Source: Sedimenticola sp. (lineage in GTDB: Bacteria; Pseudomonadota; Gammaproteobacteria; Chromatiales; Chromatiaceae). From it: 10,167 nucleotides of DNA. A program made the translations under genes and the position numbers. The notes under the pieces were generated by a model that had not been told where the DNA came from, did not search any database, and saw only the letters and a program-made list of their open reading frames with translations. Shown here piece after piece: positions 6,916 to 10,167 of the stretch (within the stretch, counting starts at the first letter, position 1; each line of letters begins with the position of its first letter). The stretch covers positions 1 through 10,167 of the forward strand of contig JALULB010000198.1 in NCBI GenBank assembly GCA_027041035.1, read 5' to 3'.

Positions 6916-7845
6916 ATGCAAAAGATCGCGATCGTGGGGGCGGGGCGAGTGGGCGAAACCGCGGCACAGATCATCGCGGAACAGGATTTATGTCGCGAGT
7001 TGGTGCTGATAGACATCCGTAAGGACGTGCCGCAGGGCGTCGCGCTGGACATCTACCAGACGGCGCCGTTGTTTCGCTTCGATACCCTGGTGACCGGCAG
7101 CAACGCCCCTTCGTCGATGCGAGACGCCGACCTGATCATCATCACCGCCGGGTTTCCGCGCAAGCCGGGGATGTCACGTTCGGATGTGCTGGAAGCGAAT
7201 CTGGCGATCATCGATCCGATCTGCGACGAGGTGCTTGAACATGCGCCAGATGCCATGGTACTGGTGGTTTCGAACCCGGTCGATGTGCTCACCTATCGTG
7301 TATGGCAGCGTACCGGCTGGCCTCGCGAACGTGTTTTTGGTCAGGCCGGGGTGCTGGATGCTTCACGCATGGCGGCGTTCATTGCCATGGAAACCGGCTT
7401 TTCCTCGCGCGACATCACCACGATCGTACTGGGCGGGCATGGGGATTCGATGGTACCGCTGCCGCGCTACTGCACGGTGAGTGGCGTGCCGGTCGCGCAT
7501 TTTATCGAGGAAGATCGGCTACGGCAGATCATTCAGCGCACCCGGGAGGGTGGCGCCGAGATCCTTTCGCTGCGGGGTAACAGCAGCGCCTATGACGCAC
7601 CCGGAGCAGCGATCGCCACCATGGTCGAGGCGATCGCGCGCAATCGCAGTCGCGTGCTGCCTTGCGTCGCGATCCTGAATGGAGAGTATGGTGCTTCGAA
7701 CGTGGCCATGGGGGTACCCGCCGTGCTGAATCAGCAGGGCTTGTTCCAGGTGATCGAGTTGCCGCTGAGCGATGGTGAGGATGCCGATTTTCAGCGCTCG
7801 GCATTGGCTGTCAGGGAAGACCTCGCCAAGCTACCGGCTGTCTGA
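6916..7845 (+). CDS. mdh: malate dehydrogenase, lactate dehydrogenase-like type
   Basis: The protein has 309 residues and is cytoplasmic. It interconverts malate and oxaloacetate with NAD. The Rossmann motif GAGRVG is at 8-13 with the NAD-preferring acidic residue D33. The mobile loop RKPGMSR carries the substrate arginines R82 and R88. SNPVDVLTY at 119-127 holds N120, LDASR at 147-151 holds D148 and R151, and GGHGDSMVP at 173-181 holds the catalytic H175. Arg82 in place of Gln marks it as MDH rather than LDH. It is the LDH-like MDH type common in alphaproteobacteria, phototrophs and many sulfur oxidisers, not the E. coli type. GGAGGAGGG at 6904-6912 is a strong ribosome site. Citrate synthase begins 50 bp after its stop, so the two are probably co-transcribed and carry malate via oxaloacetate to citrate. 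Confidence 0.95.
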   Translation: MQKIAIVGAGRVGETAAQIIAEQDLCRELVLIDIRKDVPQGVALDIYQTAPLFRFDTLVTGSNAPSSMRDADLIIITAGFPRKPGMSRSDVLEANLAIIDPICDEVLEHAPDAMVLVVSNPVDVLTYRVWQRTGWPRERVFGQAGVLDASRMAAFIAMETGFSSRDITTIVLGGHGDSMVPLPRYCTVSGVPVAHFIEEDRLRQIIQRTREGGAEILSLRGNSSAYDAPGAAIATMVEAIARNRSRVLPCVAILNGEYGASNVAMGVPAVLNQQGLFQVIELPLSDGEDADFQRSALAVREDLAKLPAV

Positions 7846-7895
7846 AACGTCGCCAAAATGGTAATCTTGCGCGACTTGGTTTCCGGAGGCAGGAC

Positions 7896-9191
7896 ATGTC
7901 CGAAAAAAGTTTTACGCTGACGAATAACGAGACAGGCGAATCGATCGATCTGCCCATGCGCGAAGGCACGGATGGGCCAATCACAGTGGATATTTCGTCG
8001 CTGTTTCAGACGACCGGGTTGCTGACCTTCGATCCCGGTTTCATGTCCACGGCCAGCTGTGAAAGCGCCATCACCTATATCGATGGGGACAAGGGTATCC
8101 TGCGCTATCGTGGCTACCCGGTCGAGCAATTGGCCGAACGCAGCGATTTCCTGGAGGTGGCCTACCTGTTACTGTACGGCGACCTGCCTTCCGCTCAGGC
8201 CCTGCTGGATTTTCGCGCGCTGATTGGTCACCACACGATGATCAACGAATCGCTCACGCAATTCTTCGACGGCTTTCACTATGACGCGCATCCGATGTCG
8301 ATCATGGTCGGCGTGGTTGGGTCCCTGTCGGCCTTCTATCACGATTCCCTGGATATCCACAACCCACGTCATCGCGAGATCTGCGCGCACCGGCTGATCG
8401 CCAAGATGCCGACCATCGCGGCGGCCTGCTACAAGCACAACGTTGGCGAGCCGCTGATCTATCCGCGTAACGAACTGTCCTACGTCGGCAACTACTTGCG
8501 CATGATGTTCGCCACGCCCTGCGACGACTACGAACCGAACCCCGTGGCCGAAAAGGCGCTGAACCTGTTGTTTCTATTGCATGCGGACCACGAGCAGAAT
8601 GCGAGCACCTCGACGGTGAGGCTCGCGGGGAGTTCCGGCGCAAACCCGTTCGCGTGTATCGCGGCGGGGATAACCTCGCTGTGGGGCCCCGCGCACGGCG
8701 GCGCGAACGAGGCGGTGATCGCCATGCTGGACGAGATCGGTAATATCGCCAATATCGACAAGTACATTGCGAAGGCAAAGGACAAAAGCGACCCGTTTCG
8801 CCTGATGGGCTTCGGCCATCGCGTCTACAAAAACTACGACCCTCGCGCAAAGATTATTCGCTCCGTGTGTCACGAGGTATTGGAGAAGCTGGCGGATCCG
8901 GACAACCCGAAGTTCGAACTCGCGCTGCGCCTAGAAGAGATTGCGCTGAAGGATCCATACTTTGTCGAGCGCAAGCTGTATCCAAATGTCGATTTCTATT
9001 CCGGTATCATCTACCAGGCTCTCGGGATTCCCTCCAGCATGTTTACCGTGATGTTTGCGATCGCGCGTACAGCAGGATGGATTTCCCATTGGATGGAGAT
9101 GATCAGTGACCCCGGGCAGCGTATCGGGCGCCCCAGGCAGCTCTATACCGGCGCGACTCAGCGCGACTACGTTCCGATTTCGGAGCGTTGA
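7896..9191 (+). CDS. gltA: citrate synthase, type II (hexameric, E. coli-like)
   Basis: The protein has 431 residues and is cytoplasmic. It condenses oxaloacetate and acetyl-CoA to citrate, the first step of the TCA cycle. The catalytic residues are H267 in GPAHGGANE (264-272), H308 in [15 protein letters not shown] (304-318) and D366 in PNVDFYSG (363-370). The strongly conserved [15 protein letters not shown] (228-242) and [14 protein letters not shown] (246-259) are present. The N-terminal beta-rich domain of the type II Gram-negative enzyme is also there. Cys209 in ATPCDDY corresponds to the cysteine of E. coli GltA that is near the NADH site (C206), so allosteric NADH inhibition is possible. 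GGAGG at 7885-7889 is a good ribosome site 6 bases before the ATG. It is 50 bp behind mdh. Confidence 0.97.
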   Translation: MSEKSFTLTNNETGESIDLPMREGTDGPITVDISSLFQTTGLLTFDPGFMSTASCESAITYIDGDKGILRYRGYPVEQLAERSDFLEVAYLLLYGDLPSAQALLDFRALIGHHTMINESLTQFFDGFHYDAHPMSIMVGVVGSLSAFYHDSLDIHNPRHREICAHRLIAKMPTIAAACYKHNVGEPLIYPRNELSYVGNYLRMMFATPCDDYEPNPVAEKALNLLFLLHADHEQNASTSTVRLAGSSGANPFACIAAGITSLWGPAHGGANEAVIAMLDEIGNIANIDKYIAKAKDKSDPFRLMGFGHRVYKNYDPRAKIIRSVCHEVLEKLADPDNPKFELALRLEEIALKDPYFVERKLYPNVDFYSGIIYQALGIPSSMFTVMFAIARTAGWISHWMEMISDPGQRIGRPRQLYTGATQRDYVPISER

Positions 9192-9208
9192 GGTAGAGGT
9201 ACTTCTGG

Positions 9209-9235
9209 CCCCGCTGGTAGTTTCGCTTTAGCGGG
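9209..9235. terminator. weak hairpin between convergent gltA and the - strand gene
   Basis: CCCGCT (9210-9215) pairs with AGCGGG (9230-9235), which two G-T pairs could extend, in the short interval after gltA. The hairpin also covers the stop codon of the - strand gene (9228-9230). No T tract follows on either strand, so a terminator role is only plausible by position. Confidence 0.3.
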
Positions 9236-9710
9236 TGGAATCCGCCGGGGTGGTCCGGTTCGGTTCCTCGCTTTCGAGTACACTTTCCAGCGCCTTCAGC
9301 GAGAGTCCGGGTTTCGCCTTGCGGCTGCGCGGGTCGATCGGGGCGCCCTTGCGTTGGTGCCTTTCGTCGGTGACGATCAGTTCCACTGCCTGTTCGCCCT
9401 GTATGAAATGGAAGCTGGGCGCGGCGTATTGGCTGCCGTCGGAGAAATACAGCCGATGCTCGGCTTCTCGATAACGGATGCCCCGCTCCATCATCGCGAG
9501 AATGACAAACTCGGCGGTGTCGGCATGCAACAGCAGTTGCACCGGCGCGTGCCTGACCTCCACGTCGTTGGCCAGCCAGCCGACCAAGCGGGGACGAAAG
9601 GCCGAGAATGCCCGCATCACCTTGAGCGCTAGTCTTTGTAGCTGACGCGGGGAATCGGGCAATTGTGTCGGGAGCGTGGTGTTCCTGGGTTCACTTGGAT
9701 CGTTGCGCAT
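9228..9710 (-). CDS. conserved protein of unknown function, possibly nucleotidyltransferase-like
   Basis: The protein has 160 residues and no signal peptide or membrane helix. The N-terminal 22 residues and the last 15 are polar and look disordered. The centre has LALKVMRAFSAFRPRLVGWLA (27-47), QLLLHADTAEFVILAMMERGIRY (58-80) and QAVELIVTDERHQRKGAPIDPRSRK (107-131). This resembles proteobacterial proteins annotated loosely as hypothetical or nucleotidyltransferase, with the same order of RLVG, LHxFAD-like, LMERxIPY-like and final LxALExxL (here 136-145). That resemblance is from memory and no nucleotidyltransferase G-S...D-x-D motif is obvious. The start codon is uncertain because no ribosome site precedes 9710. 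It converges on gltA with a 36-bp gap. It lies 169 bp downstream of the penicillin-binding protein gene on the same strand, with a large hairpin between. Confidence 0.65.
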   Translation of the reverse strand: MRNDPSEPRNTTLPTQLPDSPRQLQRLALKVMRAFSAFRPRLVGWLANDVEVRHAPVQLLLHADTAEFVILAMMERGIRYREAEHRLYFSDGSQYAAPSFHFIQGEQAVELIVTDERHQRKGAPIDPRSRKAKPGLSLKALESVLESEEPNRTTPADSTR

Positions 9711-9879
9711 TCGTGGCTAACCCGGAAATATACTCGTCGCCCATGGGTTTTCGGTTTTTCGAGGCCACTCCTCGCGTCCTTGGGCTAGGCGCGGAAACGA
9801 GCCATGGCCCAGACTATGGCGAGTTTCCGCAACAACGGCCAAGGGCGGTGATAACTCCTGCAATGCGCGAGTAGTTACG
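9711..9879. repeat. interval with a large imperfect hairpin (9778-9844) and a GAGTAGTTAC motif
   Basis: No gene is supported here. CCTTGG (9778-9783) pairs with CCAAGG (9839-9844). Inside it GCGGAAAC (9791-9798) pairs with GTTTCCGC (9823-9830), then GCCAT (9801-9805) with ATGGC (9816-9820). The two inner stems are separated by symmetric GA/GA mismatches at 9799-9800 and 9821-9822. On the transcribed - strand the mismatch is TC/TC. The element is REP-like in size. A copy of the motif GCGAGTAGTTAC lies at 9867-9878, touching the end of the mrcA frame. Confidence 0.5.
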
Positions 9880-10167
9880 TTAAAAGATATCATCGGTGTC
9901 GTCCGGGCTGATCACGCGATTGTCCGTATCTCCCTTGTCTCGGACGATATAGGGCGCGGTGGGTGCTCTACCGGGGCGAAAGTATTCCAGGATGGCATTT
10001 TTCTGACCGGGGCGGGCGCGTTCGCCAGTCTTGGGGTCGATGGCGATTCGGCTCAGTGTATCCGGCGGTGTTGGCGGGACATCCGGTATGCGCTTCAACG
10101 CGGTACGCATGAATTCTATCCATGCCGGCAGCGCGGCCCGTCCGCCCACCTCTCCCCGTCCCAGGGC
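9880..10167 (-). CDS. mrcA: penicillin-binding protein 1A, C-terminal end (partial)
   Basis: Only the last 95 residues lie in the window; the reading frame stays open through the right edge. It begins with ALGRGEVGGRAALPAWIEFMRTALKRIPD, which is the conserved end of the transpeptidase domain of class A PBP1A (ponA/mrcA). It continues with a Pro-rich, charged tail containing IAIDPKTGERARPGQ, also typical of the family, and ends DDTDDIF. PBP1A is an inner-membrane bifunctional glycosyltransferase and transpeptidase that builds peptidoglycan; neither catalytic site is visible here. Its position near malic enzyme agrees with the ponA / malic enzyme neighbourhood of Pseudomonas-like genomes. The TAA stop is at 9880-9882. 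Confidence 0.88.
   Translation of the reverse strand, partial: ALGRGEVGGRAALPAWIEFMRTALKRIPDVPPTPPDTLSRIAIDPKTGERARPGQKNAILEYFRPGRAPTAPYIVRDKGDTDNRVISPDDTDDIF

Noticed and set aside
6306..7052. 248-residue - strand frame across the malic enzyme end and mdh start
   Set aside because: It is antisense to two well-identified genes, has a composition typical of a shadow frame, and shows no known motif.
8302..8850. 182-residue - strand frame within gltA
   Set aside because: It is antisense to the conserved citrate synthase active-site region and extremely Arg/Ser-rich.
9665..9874. 69-residue + strand frame in the interval upstream of the - strand gene
   Set aside because: It overlaps the hairpin and part of the - strand gene, and has no ribosome site or recognisable motif.
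1..10167. CRISPR array, tRNA or rRNA
   Set aside because: I found no regularly spaced direct repeats, cloverleaf-like segment or conserved rRNA stretches.

Overview
The window is about 60% GC, is densely coded, and looks like chromosome of a gammaproteobacterium. The evidence is a zinc-binding L31 protein, an E. coli-type citrate synthase, and an rpmE / malic enzyme / mrcA (ponA) neighbourhood that I know from Pseudomonas-like gammaproteobacteria. A YeiH-family (putative sulfate exporter) transporter beside a TtrS-like sensor suggests a sulfur-metabolising lineage, but that is inference. I see no rRNA, tRNA, CRISPR array, phage gene or intact transposase.

Left part (1-2777, + strand): a secreted endonuclease I-family protein that seems to have lost its catalytic residues. 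It is followed by a membrane-bound one-component regulator: signal peptide, PhnD-like periplasmic binding domain, one membrane helix, coiled coil, GAF-like region and LuxR-type HTH. A bulged hairpin with a T tract at 2776-2805 probably ends this transcript.

Second part (2778-4874, + strand): an enlarged YeiH/UPF0324 transporter and, 14 bp after its stop, a 54-residue one-helix membrane protein. One base after that small gene's stop begins a 169-bp long-palindrome element with 19-bp terminal inverted repeats, which looks like a MITE or other non-autonomous repeat. The regulator, transporter and small protein may form one sensing and export system for a sulfur oxyanion or a similar anion.

Middle (4875-5390): a non-coding stretch with several short palindromes and two copies of a CTGAGTAGTTAC-like motif, then rpmE with a recognisable promoter and a strong terminator.

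Right part (5391-9191, + strand): malic enzyme, malate dehydrogenase and citrate synthase run in the same direction. They link malate to pyruvate and to oxaloacetate and citrate around the TCA entry point. On the - strand (9228-10167) are a conserved protein of unknown function and the C-terminal end of penicillin-binding protein 1A, which runs off the window. A large imperfect hairpin and another copy of the GAGTAGTTAC motif separate these two.

Most of the right half is housekeeping. The candidates for something new are the TtrS-like/LuxR sensor with its enlarged YeiH transporter and tiny partner, the apparent pseudo-nuclease, and the dispersed intergenic repeats.
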